A stretch of 64,000 nt of DNA. It comes from Mariprofundus sp. EBB-1 (GTDB taxonomy: Bacteria; Pseudomonadota; Zetaproteobacteria; Mariprofundales; Mariprofundaceae). The DNA lies in contig NZ_RCFQ01000003.1 in the NCBI RefSeq assembly GCF_003665155.1, positions 120,731 through 184,730 of the forward strand, read 5' to 3'. The position numbers and the translations under genes were made by a program. Numbering within the stretch: the stretch's first letter is position 1; each line of letters starts with the position of its first letter. The notes under the pieces were generated by a model. That model did not search any database. It was not told the origin of the DNA and worked only from the letters and a program-made list of their open reading frames with translations. Shown here piece after piece: positions 19,172-28,573 of the stretch.

Positions 19172-20347
19172 ATGATTCAATCCAGAGAAGATCTAAGTCT
19201 CGCTCGCCGCGTAGTGGTGAAGATCGGTAGTTCACTATTGGCCGATGCTGACACCGGCATTCGTCTGGATGTCATCGATCATCTGGTCGATGAAGTGGCA
19301 GCTTTGATGGCTGCCGGTGTGCAGGTGGCGATCGTGACATCGGGTTCAGTGGCGTTGGGTCGGGTGCGATTAAACTGGCTTGATCGTGAATTGGCAGTGC
19401 ATGAAAAGCAGGCTGCGGCAGCCATTGGTCAGCCTGAGTTGATGAATGCATACAGCAAGGCATTTGAGCGCCATGGTTTGAGTGTGGCTCAGATGCTGTT
19501 GACTAAAGATGATATGAGGAATCGCCGTCGCTATCTGAATACTTCAAATACCAGCGAAACCCTGTTTTCTGCCGGTGTTGTCCCGATCGTAAATGAAAAT
19601 GATACCGTGGTAGTGGCTGAGATTAAATTTGGTGATAATGATTCGCTCGGCGCCTTGGTGGGGCTGGTGGTTGAGGCTGATCTGATGGTCATGTTGACGG
19701 ATGTGTCAGGCCTGTATGATAAGAACCCAGCCAAGCATGCGGATGCACAGCGCATTGGTGTTATTGAGCATCTGAGCGAAGAGCATGTGGCCATGGCTGG
19801 TGATGCGGGCTCAAGCTTTGGTACCGGCGGCATGGCGAGTAAGCTTGTCGCAGCCAGAGTCTCAACCCGTGGCGGTGTGGGGGCTGCTATTATCAGTGGT
19901 AAAGAGGCTGGAGGTTTGAGTCGACTGTTGGCTGGTGAGGATGAGGGGACACTATTCCTGTGCGGTGAAGATCGTCAGAGCAAACGTAAACACTGGATTA
20001 CTGAAGTGCTGCGTGCGGACGGGCAGATCTATGTAGATGCCGGTGCTGCCAATGCGTTGTTGAATGAGGGTAGTAGTCTATTGCCCGTAGGTATTACTGC
20101 GGTGAATGGTGTGTTTGATAAAGGTGATTGTGTTGAGATCATTGGAGCGGGTGGTGTGATTGCCAAAGGTTTATGTAATTACACTGCCGAGGAGATGCGC
20201 CTGATTATGGGGCATAGCAGTGACGAAATTGAGTCGATTCTAGGATTCCATGACTTTTCATCGGTGATGCATCGCGATAATTTGGTGATTACCGTAGATA
20301 TGGAAGATATAGCAAGTTCAGCAGCAGTAGTGGAGAGTAGAGTATGA
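19172..20347 (+). CDS. proB: Glutamate 5-kinase with PUA domain
   Basis: 391 residues. Amino-acid-kinase domain ([54 protein letters not shown]) to about residue 262, then a PUA domain (about 285-365, [25 protein letters not shown]). It phosphorylates glutamate in the first step of proline synthesis. The stop overlaps the proA start by 4 nt (ATGA), so translation is coupled. Confidence 0.97.
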   Translation: MIQSREDLSLARRVVVKIGSSLLADADTGIRLDVIDHLVDEVAALMAAGVQVAIVTSGSVALGRVRLNWLDRELAVHEKQAAAAIGQPELMNAYSKAFERHGLSVAQMLLTKDDMRNRRRYLNTSNTSETLFSAGVVPIVNENDTVVVAEIKFGDNDSLGALVGLVVEADLMVMLTDVSGLYDKNPAKHADAQRIGVIEHLSEEHVAMAGDAGSSFGTGGMASKLVAARVSTRGGVGAAIISGKEAGGLSRLLAGEDEGTLFLCGEDRQSKRKHWITEVLRADGQIYVDAGAANALLNEGSSLLPVGITAVNGVFDKGDCVEIIGAGGVIAKGLCNYTAEEMRLIMGHSSDEIESILGFHDFSSVMHRDNLVITVDMEDIASSAAVVESRV

Positions 20348-21606
20348 CAGATGCAGTAACAATCATGACAGCGCTCGGTAAACATGCCAAAGCAGCAGCC
20401 AAGCGCATGCGGGTGGCAGATACATGTGCTAAGAATGATGCGTTGGTAATGGCAGCTGCCGTGCTGCGCCGGGATATGCCGGAGATTCTGGCAGCCAATG
20501 CAATGGATATGCAGGCTGCTGATGAAAACAACCTGGATGCTGCATTGAAGGATCGTTTGTTGCTCAATGGTGAACGCGTTGATGCGATGGCTGAAGGTTT
20601 GGAGCAAGTTGCGGCACTGCCTGATCCGGTCGGTGCGATTGATAATATGCGGTTCCGCCCATCTGGTATTCAGGTGGGGCATATGCGTGTGCCGCTTGGT
20701 GTGATTGGGATTATTTACGAATCGCGTCCGAATGTAACTGCTGATGCTGCGGCATTGTGTTTGAAATCAGGTAATGCAGCGATTCTGCGCGGTGGTTCAG
20801 AAGCGATCCATTCCAATCGCGCAATTGCAGCCTGTTTGCGGCGAGCGCTGGTGGATTCCGGGTTGCCGCAAAATGCTGTGCAACTGGTGGATTCTACCGA
20901 TCGAGCCTTGGTTGGAGCGCTACTGAAGAGCGAAGACTATGTCGATGTAATTATTCCTCGTGGTGGTAAATCGCTTATTCAGCGTGTGTCGGCTGAATCG
21001 CGTGTGCCGGTAATCAAGCATCTTGATGGTATCTGTCATGTCTATATTGATAAAGATGCAGATGCGGAGATGGCACTGAATATTGCAGTGAATGCAAAAA
21101 CACACCGATATGGTGTATGCAACGCTATGGAAACATTGTTGATTCATCAGAATTCGGCATCCGTATTGCCAGCGATTGTGCAGGCGATGTTGGCTAAGGG
21201 TGTGGAAGTGCGTGGTTGTGAGAAAACACAAGCGTTGACCCAGGGGCTGGATGTGCGTCTGGCGACAGAGGAAGACTGGGCCACTGAATATCTGTCTCCG
21301 ATCTTGTCTGTGCGCGTGGTGGATGATTTTGATCAGGCGGTGGATCACATCGCCTCATTTAGTTCTGGCCATACAGAAAGCATTGTGACCGAAAATTATG
21401 CTGCTGGTCAGCGTTTTTTACGGGAAGTAGATTCATCGTCGGTGATGGTGAATGCCAGCACCCGTTTCGCCGATGGTTTTGAATATGGTTTAGGCGCTGA
21501 AATTGGTATTTCAACAGACAGATTGCATGTGCGTGGCCCGGTTGGCCTGGAAGGACTGACCACACAAAAATGGATTGTGCTTGGCAGTGGGCAGATTCGT
21601 AAATAG
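20344..21606 (+). CDS. proA: Gamma-glutamyl phosphate reductase
   Basis: 420 residues, usual size. NADPH-binding and substrate motifs include [43 protein letters not shown], and the catalytic cysteine in [11 protein letters not shown]. The C-terminus has [27 protein letters not shown]. It makes glutamate 5-semialdehyde, the second step of proline synthesis, using the ProB product. Confidence 0.98.
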   Translation: MTDAVTIMTALGKHAKAAAKRMRVADTCAKNDALVMAAAVLRRDMPEILAANAMDMQAADENNLDAALKDRLLLNGERVDAMAEGLEQVAALPDPVGAIDNMRFRPSGIQVGHMRVPLGVIGIIYESRPNVTADAAALCLKSGNAAILRGGSEAIHSNRAIAACLRRALVDSGLPQNAVQLVDSTDRALVGALLKSEDYVDVIIPRGGKSLIQRVSAESRVPVIKHLDGICHVYIDKDADAEMALNIAVNAKTHRYGVCNAMETLLIHQNSASVLPAIVQAMLAKGVEVRGCEKTQALTQGLDVRLATEEDWATEYLSPILSVRVVDDFDQAVDHIASFSSGHTESIVTENYAAGQRFLREVDSSSVMVNASTRFADGFEYGLGAEIGISTDRLHVRGPVGLEGLTTQKWIVLGSGQIRK

Positions 21607-21664
21607 TGGACTGCCTTGCACATATAAGCTGGTTGGGATTTATCCATTGCCTTGAGGAGGATAT

Positions 21665-22639
21665 ATGCAAAAAATAGAGCGTAGCCGGACGATGCTGAAG
21701 CGCATTGTCATGGTTGCTGTTGTGGCGATGGTGTTGGCTTATCTGTTTTCAGATACGCTGATGATGATATATTTTTCAAATCAGCAAACATCTGTTGGTT
21801 ATGTTCTCAATGCGATGATTCTGGTGCTGTTTCTCTTTGGCATGTTTCGTACCGTGGCGATCCTCAATAGCTACCGTCAGGAAGAAGAGGCATTCAGTCA
21901 ATTTCAATCCAATAAGGAGTTTGGTCTTAATCACCTGCTTGATGGAGTGAGTCCGACTTCGATTATCGCCAACAGGGTTCAGGTGATGCATGAGATGTGT
22001 GCGAAAAAGGCATCCATTCCACATCAGGCGATTGCATCGGCATTATTGGCTGAAGAGAGCACCCGCACCACTACACTACGTTTTCTACATAACATCCTGA
22101 TTTTATGCGGTGTGCTGGGGACTATTATTTCTCTCTCTATAGCACTTTTGGGTGCGGGGGATATGTTGGGAGATGTTTCCGGTGGAGGTATGGGGCTGGT
22201 GATTCACGGTATGTCCACAGCACTTTCTACCACGATGAGTGCCATTCTCTGTTATCTGGTGTTGGCGTATTTTCTTGCTGCTATTCAGAGTATTCAGACA
22301 CGGTTCTTAGGTCGGATTGAAGATGCAACCTCCACCTTTTTGCTGCCTGTTTATCAATTCAAAGAAGAGTCTGTCTCTCAGCATACGGCTGATGTGTTGG
22401 CTCAGGCGCAACAGTTATTAATGACAATTAATGAAAAAATAAGCCTGCTGAACTTTTCAGAGATGCAAGACGGGTTACAGCAGGAACGTATGCATGCCAA
22501 TCAGCTGCATCAACAGGCCATGGCGCAAATGCAGCTGCATCATGACGCGTCGATGGCACAGGCGCAGCAAGAGCATGAGGCGTTCAAGGCGCAGTTGGCA
22601 GAGCTCACTGCGATTATGAAGGCTGGGTTTAGATTATAG
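21665..22639 (+). CDS. MotA/TolQ/ExbB-like membrane protein, no partner gene
   Basis: 324 residues. Membrane segments near 12-30, 43-62, 138-162 and 180-205; the last two carry the MotA/TolQ-like core (TLRFLHNILILCGVLGTIISL and GMSTALSTTMSAILCYLVLA). The C-terminus (about 235-320) is a coiled coil rich in Gln, His and Met (QLHQQAMAQMQLHHDASMAQ). MotA/TolQ/ExbB proteins form proton channels with MotB/TolR/ExbD partners, but none lies nearby. A strong GAGGAG RBS precedes the ATG. It may instead be a structural or zorya-like relative; function unknown. Confidence 0.6.
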   Translation: MQKIERSRTMLKRIVMVAVVAMVLAYLFSDTLMMIYFSNQQTSVGYVLNAMILVLFLFGMFRTVAILNSYRQEEEAFSQFQSNKEFGLNHLLDGVSPTSIIANRVQVMHEMCAKKASIPHQAIASALLAEESTRTTTLRFLHNILILCGVLGTIISLSIALLGAGDMLGDVSGGGMGLVIHGMSTALSTTMSAILCYLVLAYFLAAIQSIQTRFLGRIEDATSTFLLPVYQFKEESVSQHTADVLAQAQQLLMTINEKISLLNFSEMQDGLQQERMHANQLHQQAMAQMQLHHDASMAQAQQEHEAFKAQLAELTAIMKAGFRL

Positions 22640-22656
22640 GTATTGAAGCGAATCCA

Positions 22657-23328
22657 GTGAGCCGTGTGATCTCTGCCAAGCAAATCGGTTTGTTTGGCGG
22701 TTCATTTGATCCTCCGCATCTGGGCCATATGGCCTTGGTGGAGGCCGGTCTGGCTATGGGATTGGATGAAGTTTGGGTGATTCCGGCTTTGCCCGTGCAT
22801 CGGATACTTTCAGGCTGTGCCGATGGTGCAGTGCGTTTAACCTGGTTGCAGCAGATGTTTGAACACGATAGTCGGGTAAGGGTGCTTGATTGGGAGGTTT
22901 GCCAATCTGAGTCAACACCGATGGTGGATACCTTGCGCCGATTTAAGGCTCTATATCCGGCCATAGTGCCCTGGCTAATGTTGGGTTCTGATGCCTGGCG
23001 AGGACTGGAGTCATGGCGTGAGTACCCAGCGCATCAAGGCTTGTGTAATGTGGCCGTTTTTGCGCGCAAGCATACAGCGCTAAACAAGGCAGAGGGTATG
23101 ACAACAGCCCACCCTGGTTGGCGGGGAGTGGCTTTGGAGTGTTGGTCGGATTGCACTATGGCAGGTCACTGGTGTGATGTGCAGGTGTCATTGCCGGATA
23201 TTTCGGCAACGATGATTCGTGAACAGGCATATTTAGGGCTGTCTTTAACTGATTTAGTGCCTAAAGTGCTGCAGTCTGAGATTAAAAGACGATATTTGAA
23301 TAAAGAGTCTGCAATAGAGAGCGTATAA
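22657..23328 (+). CDS. nadD: Nicotinate-nucleotide adenylyltransferase
   Basis: 223 residues. The nucleotidyltransferase motif GLFGGSFDPPHLGHMALVE is near the N-terminus, VIPALPVHR follows, and the C-terminal ISATMIREQ is the ISSTxIR motif. It adenylates nicotinate mononucleotide in NAD synthesis. The GTG at 22657 or the one at 22663 is the start; neither has a strong RBS. It precedes rsfS and rlmH, the conserved nadD-rsfS-rlmH order. Confidence 0.95.
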   Translation: MSRVISAKQIGLFGGSFDPPHLGHMALVEAGLAMGLDEVWVIPALPVHRILSGCADGAVRLTWLQQMFEHDSRVRVLDWEVCQSESTPMVDTLRRFKALYPAIVPWLMLGSDAWRGLESWREYPAHQGLCNVAVFARKHTALNKAEGMTTAHPGWRGVALECWSDCTMAGHWCDVQVSLPDISATMIREQAYLGLSLTDLVPKVLQSEIKRRYLNKESAIESV

Positions 23329-23331
23329 AGG

Positions 23332-23709
23332 ATGACAGAGATGGCAACACAGTTAACAGAGAAAGATGAGAAATTCGAGACTATGACCGAAGCATTGGTT
23401 GAGGCGCTGGAAGATATCAAAGCACAGGATGTGTTGGTCATTGATGTGCGTGGTCGTTGCGACTTTGCAGATCGCTTTATTCTTGCCAGTGGTCGTAGTG
23501 ATCGCCAGCTAAAAGCAATGGCGAAGTCGGTCAGTGTGGTTGCACATGAGTATGAAATGCCGGCTAAAATTGAAGGCTTGGAAGCTGCCGAATGGTTGCT
23601 GGTGGATTTAGGTGACATCATCGTTCATCTGTTCTTACAGGAAGCACGTGAGAGTTTTCAGCTGGAGCGTTTGTGGTCTGCGCCACGTGGAGATGCTGAA
23701 AAATCGTGA
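23332..23709 (+). CDS. rsfS: Ribosomal silencing factor RsfS
   Basis: 125 residues. The Iojap/RsfS fold signature is present: VLVIDVRGRCDFADRFILASGRSDRQLKAMA then GLEAAEWLLVDLGDIIVHLF. RsfS binds L14 and blocks 30S-50S joining when nutrients are short. Start is ATG 23332 after AAAGG, or ATG 23341. It overlaps rlmH by 4 nt (GTGA). Confidence 0.96.
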   Translation: MTEMATQLTEKDEKFETMTEALVEALEDIKAQDVLVIDVRGRCDFADRFILASGRSDRQLKAMAKSVSVVAHEYEMPAKIEGLEAAEWLLVDLGDIIVHLFLQEARESFQLERLWSAPRGDAEKS

Positions 23710-24155
23710 GGTTACGTTTGCTGGTGGTAGGGCGTGGCTCGAAGGAGCTGTCTGATTTTGAGGCGCGTTTTTTGGAACGTCTCAAGCCTTTTGCAAGCTG
23801 TCAGGTGATCGAGTTGCCGGAAGGACGCGGTAAGCAGGTCTCGCAACGCAAGCAGGAAGAGGCTAAACATATTCTTCAGCAGGCACGCAAAGGTTTTGTT
23901 CTATTTGATGAACGTGGAGCCATGCATGGCAGTGTCAAATGGGCAGAATATTTGGGTCGCTTGCATGGCGATGCACAATTGGATTTTGTTATTGGTGGTG
24001 CCGATGGGCTCGCCGATAGTGTGCGTGCTGAGGCAGGTGCCTGTTGGAGTCTGTCAAAATTAACATTGCCGCATCAACTGGTTCGGGCCGTTGTGCTCGA
24101 ACAGCTATATCGGGCATTCACAATCATTCAGGGCCACCCTTACCACCGCGTATGA
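23706..24155 (+). CDS. rlmH: 23S rRNA pseudouridine1915 N3-methyltransferase
   Basis: 149 residues; SPOUT methyltransferase. FVLFDERGAMHGSVKWAEYL and FVIGGADGLADSVRAEA form the SAM-binding knot; the C-terminus LPHQLVRAVVLEQLYRAFTIIQGHPYHR is the family hallmark. It methylates pseudouridine 1915 in helix 69. The GTG start overlaps the rsfS stop, and its own stop overlaps the envC start (ATGA). Confidence 0.98.
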   Translation: MRLRLLVVGRGSKELSDFEARFLERLKPFASCQVIELPEGRGKQVSQRKQEEAKHILQQARKGFVLFDERGAMHGSVKWAEYLGRLHGDAQLDFVIGGADGLADSVRAEAGACWSLSKLTLPHQLVRAVVLEQLYRAFTIIQGHPYHRV

Positions 24156-25324
24156 ATATAAAACCTTTTATCTTTTTGCTGCTTGTCACGGCATGGTCAG
24201 GGACGTTGCTGGTGGCTCCTGTTTGGCTTGAGCCTGCATGGGCTGCGACGGATACACATTCAAAAATCAAAAAGATTAAACAGGAACGACAACGCCTGGC
24301 TAAGGTGAAAAAGAAGCTGGAAGCGCAGCTCGGAAGTGTCGGGCGGGAATTGCGCGAACTTGATTCAGGCTTGATTAAGGCGCGTAAGGAGAGTCGAGAA
24401 GCGCATGCAAATGTGTTGGCGACAGATAAAAAGCTGGTCGAACTCAAGCGCAAAGCCAAGGAACTGGATGTGCGCATTCGATCATTAAAACAAGCCATGC
24501 TTGATCAGGCCGTGGCAGCCTGGCAACGCAGTTCGCATAGCTCAGCCTGGCTGGGGGTTCTAACCGGCGTACCAGTCAGTGACATTCCTCATCGTCGTTT
24601 TTTATTGCATGAGGTGATTCGATCCGAAGAGAATAATCGGCGTATTTATAAAGAATCCATTGAGGAAATGGCTCAGGTTACTATAGATTTGAATATTCAA
24701 CGCCAGCAGTTGGAGGCGTTTCGACTGGAAAAGCGCAAGACTGCAATAGAGTTGAGCGCCCAGGTGAAAGCCAAACGCAAGGTTATTGACAGGGTACGCA
24801 AGCGTGTGAAATCCAAGAATCAGAAAGATAAGCGTTTAGCGCGTGAAGAACGTGCGCTGATGAAACTGCTGGAAAATATGAGTAAGAATATGTTGGCGAT
24901 TGATCAGCAGCAGGCAGAACAACTCAACATTCGTAAGCGTAAAGGGCGGCTGAAGTGGCCGGTTCGTGGTCGTATTATGGCTAGTTTTCGCTCTCGCCCT
25001 AAAGCGAGTATGCCGCGACTGCAAGGGATCCAGATGAGGCCCAATACAGGCGTGAAGGAAGTGCATGCGATGGCGGCCGGGCAAGTACGTTATGCAGACT
25101 GGTTTGGCGGCTATGGTTTGATGACGATTGTGGATTATGGCGAAGGTGTGCTGGGTGTGTATGCCCATAATGACACACTCTACAAGCAGTTGGGCGATTG
25201 GGTGGATGAAGGTGAAATAATTGCTGATGTCGGTAGTACCGGTTGGGTGAAGCGCGTTACTCTTTATTTTGAAGTCAGGGATAAAGGTAAAGCGGTTAAT
25301 CCGAAACGCTGGTGTCGTCGTTAA
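24152..25324 (+). CDS. envC: Murein hydrolase activator EnvC
   Basis: 390 residues from ATG 24152, which overlaps the rlmH stop by 4 nt. A signal peptide (about 1-30) leads to a long coiled coil (about 35-270, many K/E/R) and a C-terminal LytM/M23 domain. The LytM zinc ligands are replaced: the usual HLHFE is LYFEVR, which is the normal degenerate state of EnvC. EnvC activates the amidases AmiA/AmiB at the septum. The next gene is the protease CtpA, a pairing seen in many Pseudomonadota. Confidence 0.92.
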   Translation: MNIKPFIFLLLVTAWSGTLLVAPVWLEPAWAATDTHSKIKKIKQERQRLAKVKKKLEAQLGSVGRELRELDSGLIKARKESREAHANVLATDKKLVELKRKAKELDVRIRSLKQAMLDQAVAAWQRSSHSSAWLGVLTGVPVSDIPHRRFLLHEVIRSEENNRRIYKESIEEMAQVTIDLNIQRQQLEAFRLEKRKTAIELSAQVKAKRKVIDRVRKRVKSKNQKDKRLAREERALMKLLENMSKNMLAIDQQQAEQLNIRKRKGRLKWPVRGRIMASFRSRPKASMPRLQGIQMRPNTGVKEVHAMAAGQVRYADWFGGYGLMTIVDYGEGVLGVYAHNDTLYKQLGDWVDEGEIIADVGSTGWVKRVTLYFEVRDKGKAVNPKRWCRR

Positions 25325-25374
25325 AGCACTGGCAGCGTGCAGCATAAGATTGTTGAAACGGGGTAAATATTAAG

Positions 25375-26712
25375 ATGAAGAAAGTATCTTTGAAGTTACG
25401 TCATGTGCTAATGGGCACAGTAGCCGGATTTAGTCTTGCCATTGGGGTGATGGTTTGGAGCCCGGGCGAAGGCATCTTACAGGCTGATGCTGCAACTGAT
25501 TATGAACAGCTTCAAAAGTTTTCACGTGTCATGGAGATGGTGCGCCGTGCTTATGTTGAAGATGTGAAGGATGAGCAGCTTATTGATGGTGCGCTCGATG
25601 GTATGCTTACCAGTCTTGATCCGCATTCAACCTACTTGAACAAGGATATGTATAAGCAGATGACGGTGGATACCAAGGGCGAATTTGGTGGCCTGGGTAT
25701 TGAAATATCGGCTGCTGAAGGTGGCATTCGTATTGTATCTCCCATTGAAGATACACCGGCTGACCGGGCTGGCATTAAAGCCGGCGATATGATTATTAAA
25801 ATTAATGATGAACTGGCGCGTGATATGAGTTTGTCGGAAGCCGTCAAGATTATGCGAGGCAAGCCCGGTACCAGTATTGTGTTGACGATCTTTCGGAAAA
25901 CCGAAAATGCACCACTGAACATTAAAATTGTTCGCGATGTCATTAAGGTAAAGTCTGTTAAAAGTGATTTGCTGGCTCCCGGTTATGCGTACTTGCGTAT
26001 TACCCAGTTTCAGGAGCGTACGGGCAGCCTGTTGATGAAACAGCTTGCGGACTTGGAAAAACGGGCCGATGGAAAGTTAACAGGGGCGGTGCTCGATTTG
26101 CGCAATAACCCGGGTGGTTTGCTGAATCAGGCGGTTGAAGTCTCTGATATGTTTTTAGAGAAAGGAAATATTGTCAGCACCAAATCACGGGCAGGTAAAA
26201 GCCTTACTTTTGATGCCCGCAGCGGTGATGCATTACATGGCTTGCCACTGATTGTATTGATTAATAATGGTTCTGCTTCTGCCTCCGAAATTGTTAGTGG
26301 GGCATTGCAGGATCATCACCGCGCAGTGCTTGTTGGCACCAAAAGTTTTGGCAAGGGCTCGGTGCAGTCCGTAGTCCCGCTGGGTGATGGAACCGCCATC
26401 AAAGTAACCACTGCCCTGTATTATACGCCAAGTGGCCGCTCCATTCAGGCTACCGGTATTGATCCCGACATTGAGGTTGAGCAGCTTGTAGTTAAAGCTG
26501 AAGAGGCAAAAAAAGCTGGGTTTTCAGTCTCTGAGCGCGATTTGAAAGGTCATTTGTCCAATGGGAATGCCAAGAAGAAGGCTGCCAAAGATAAAGTGAA
26601 GGAATCGATTGAGAATCATGCCAGTGATGCCATGAAAGCGCGTCTGAAATTGGATACGCAATTACAACGTGCGTTGGACTTGTTGAAGGGTTTGCATGCC
26701 CTTAAAGGATAA
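25375..26712 (+). CDS. ctpA: S41 family C-terminal processing protease
   Basis: 445 residues. Signal sequence (about 1-40), N-terminal helical segment, PDZ domain (about 95-180, GIEISAAEGGIRIVSPIEDTPADRAGIKAGD), and the S41 core with the catalytic serine in NGSASASEIVSGAL and the lysine in GTKSFGKGSVQ. The C-terminal 70 residues are lysine-rich. It is a periplasmic protease; homologues trim murein hydrolases or tail-specific substrates. It may share a transcript with envC, 50 nt upstream. Confidence 0.95.
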   Translation: MKKVSLKLRHVLMGTVAGFSLAIGVMVWSPGEGILQADAATDYEQLQKFSRVMEMVRRAYVEDVKDEQLIDGALDGMLTSLDPHSTYLNKDMYKQMTVDTKGEFGGLGIEISAAEGGIRIVSPIEDTPADRAGIKAGDMIIKINDELARDMSLSEAVKIMRGKPGTSIVLTIFRKTENAPLNIKIVRDVIKVKSVKSDLLAPGYAYLRITQFQERTGSLLMKQLADLEKRADGKLTGAVLDLRNNPGGLLNQAVEVSDMFLEKGNIVSTKSRAGKSLTFDARSGDALHGLPLIVLINNGSASASEIVSGALQDHHRAVLVGTKSFGKGSVQSVVPLGDGTAIKVTTALYYTPSGRSIQATGIDPDIEVEQLVVKAEEAKKAGFSVSERDLKGHLSNGNAKKKAAKDKVKESIENHASDAMKARLKLDTQLQRALDLLKGLHALKG

Positions 26713-26753
26713 GAGCCTCTACTCTAAACGTTGCATACTTTCCGATCTGTTTG

Positions 26754-27857
26754 ATGTCTGAAAAAGAAAAATTACCTTTTTGGCTTGGCGTTGTGCTTGG
26801 TCTGATCTTGGGCATGGCGGGGGTGCTGATGGTCATCATGCCCCAGCTTGATCGAAGCGATCAGGGCTCACCTGCGGTGGATGCGTCTGATTTGAATTAT
26901 AAAGCAAATAATCAGGATGCTGCATTGCAGCCACCAGTGCTTGATGCAACGCCGGATCAAGGTGCATTGAATCCACATGAATTATCATTATCAGCTGATC
27001 AACCGGATAATGAAATAATGCACGAGGATTCAGACGCCTATGTTGATCAGTCTATACAAGCACCAGCGATGCAGGGTGGCAATGAAGAGGTCTTGGATGC
27101 CATTGAGTCACCCTCAGGGATAGCAGATGTCCAGCCATTAGTGCCTGTAGATCAAAAGGAAAAATATGGTATTGCTCTGGTGATTGATGATGCCGGTTAT
27201 GATTTGAAGGCAGTCGAACGTGTGTTGGCTTTGTCTGTACCTGTGGCAATCTCGGTTCTTCCTGAATCTACCTTTGCTCGCCAAGCCGCGGTGTTGGCGA
27301 AACAAGCCGGCCAAGTGGTGATGCTGCATCTGCCAATGCAGCCAGAAGACCCATCATTGGAAATGACGGAAGACTTTCTACACGGCAAAATGAATCGAAA
27401 TGCAATTCGAAATACCTTTTTGAAAGATCTTGCAAAAGTGCCATTCGTAGAGGGTGTAAATAACCATATGGGCTCCAGGTTGACACAGATGGATAAACCC
27501 ATGCATTGGGTCATGCAGGTATGTCAGGAAAAAGGGCTGTTTTTTGTGGATTCAAGAACCAGTGCCCGGAGCGTGGCCGCAACATCGGCAAAATCAATGG
27601 GTGTCGCCTGGGCGTCACGTAGTATTTTTCTTGACCACGAGATGACATTGGAAGCCATGAAGCATGCCTGGCAGCGCGCACGTAATTGTGCGAAGAAAAA
27701 ACTCAGCTGCGTGATCATTGCGCACCCCAGAGCTAAAACAGTGGCATTCCTGGAAAATTATCTCAGTAAAGATGATGCGAAACAGATGGTTTCCATCAGG
27801 CGGTTGTTGCAGACAACGCCTATAGTATCACAGGCATCGAAAAGCGTCTTACCATGA
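26754..27857 (+). CDS. Divergent polysaccharide deacetylase family protein (YibQ-like)
   Basis: 367 residues from ATG 26754 (a TTG lies one codon earlier). One N-terminal membrane anchor (about 8-28), an acidic low-complexity linker to about residue 130, then the divergent deacetylase domain: IALVIDDAGYDLKAVERVLAL, VAISVLPES, VMLHLPMQPEDPS, NNHMGSRLTQ, FVDSRTSARSVA. These proteins sit in the periplasm; the substrate is not established, though a link to cell-wall or glycan processing is often suggested from the envC-ctpA neighbourhood. The stop overlaps the next start (ATGA). Confidence 0.88.
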   Translation: MSEKEKLPFWLGVVLGLILGMAGVLMVIMPQLDRSDQGSPAVDASDLNYKANNQDAALQPPVLDATPDQGALNPHELSLSADQPDNEIMHEDSDAYVDQSIQAPAMQGGNEEVLDAIESPSGIADVQPLVPVDQKEKYGIALVIDDAGYDLKAVERVLALSVPVAISVLPESTFARQAAVLAKQAGQVVMLHLPMQPEDPSLEMTEDFLHGKMNRNAIRNTFLKDLAKVPFVEGVNNHMGSRLTQMDKPMHWVMQVCQEKGLFFVDSRTSARSVAATSAKSMGVAWASRSIFLDHEMTLEAMKHAWQRARNCAKKKLSCVIIAHPRAKTVAFLENYLSKDDAKQMVSIRRLLQTTPIVSQASKSVLP

Positions 27858-28465
27858 TCTCTTTGCGTAAATACCTCTTCGCCGGTGTGGTAACGTTGGT
27901 GCCGCTACTGGTTGTTGCAGCGCTGATTAACTGGTTGATCGAAGTCTCTGATAAAACTGTTGCACTATTGCCTGTCGGCTATCGACCGGATGCATGGATT
28001 GGTATGGATATTCCCGGCATGGGAATTATTCTGGCACTGGTGTTTATTATCATCATTGGTGCGTTGACCACCCATTTTATCGGTCGTCATTTGATGCGTT
28101 TGGTGGACAGGGTTATGGGGCGCATTCCATTAGTGCGTAACGTGTATAATGCAACGCGTCAGCTGCTTGAATCCATTTTTGGTGATGGTTCAAAAGCATT
28201 TAAAGAAGTGGTGATGGTGCCCTTTCCTAATCAAGGTAGTCTGGTGATGGGGTTTGTGACGGGGGAAAGCCCTTTGCAGGTATCTGAAGGAGAGACAACG
28301 CGCGTGGCTGTGTTTGTTCCATCTACGCCAATACCAACCACTGGCTGGTTGCTGTTTGTAGAGGCCTCTGAACTCAAGCATCTGGATATTAGTGTGGAAG
28401 AAGGAATGAAACTGCTGCTATCCGGCGGTGCTGTATCTACTCCCGGAGAGAAAAAAACAAACTGA
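27854..28465 (+). CDS. DUF502 family membrane protein
   Basis: 203 residues. Two membrane helices (about 5-28 and 55-80) then a beta-rich soluble part. Conserved DUF502 segments: LFAGVVTLVPLLVVAALINWLI, the proline-glycine-rich IPGMGIILALVFIIIIGALTT, and VYNATRQLLESIFGDGSKAFKEVVMVPFP. Function is not established. Translationally coupled by a 4-nt overlap to the deacetylase-family gene. Confidence 0.9.
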   Translation: MISLRKYLFAGVVTLVPLLVVAALINWLIEVSDKTVALLPVGYRPDAWIGMDIPGMGIILALVFIIIIGALTTHFIGRHLMRLVDRVMGRIPLVRNVYNATRQLLESIFGDGSKAFKEVVMVPFPNQGSLVMGFVTGESPLQVSEGETTRVAVFVPSTPIPTTGWLLFVEASELKHLDISVEEGMKLLLSGGAVSTPGEKKTN

Positions 28466-28573
28466 TCCAGTGAAGCACTTATCTGTGTTGAATGTATCGT
28501 TTTGTGTTCATACAGCTGAGAAAATTGTTGTCTTTGCGCTTGTTCCTGTCACGAATAGCGTTACGATACTCGC

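Noticed and set aside
24152..25324. Loss of zinc ligands in the LytM domain seen as a defect
   Set aside because: EnvC proteins are normally inactive LytM-domain activators, so the LYFEVR ending is expected.
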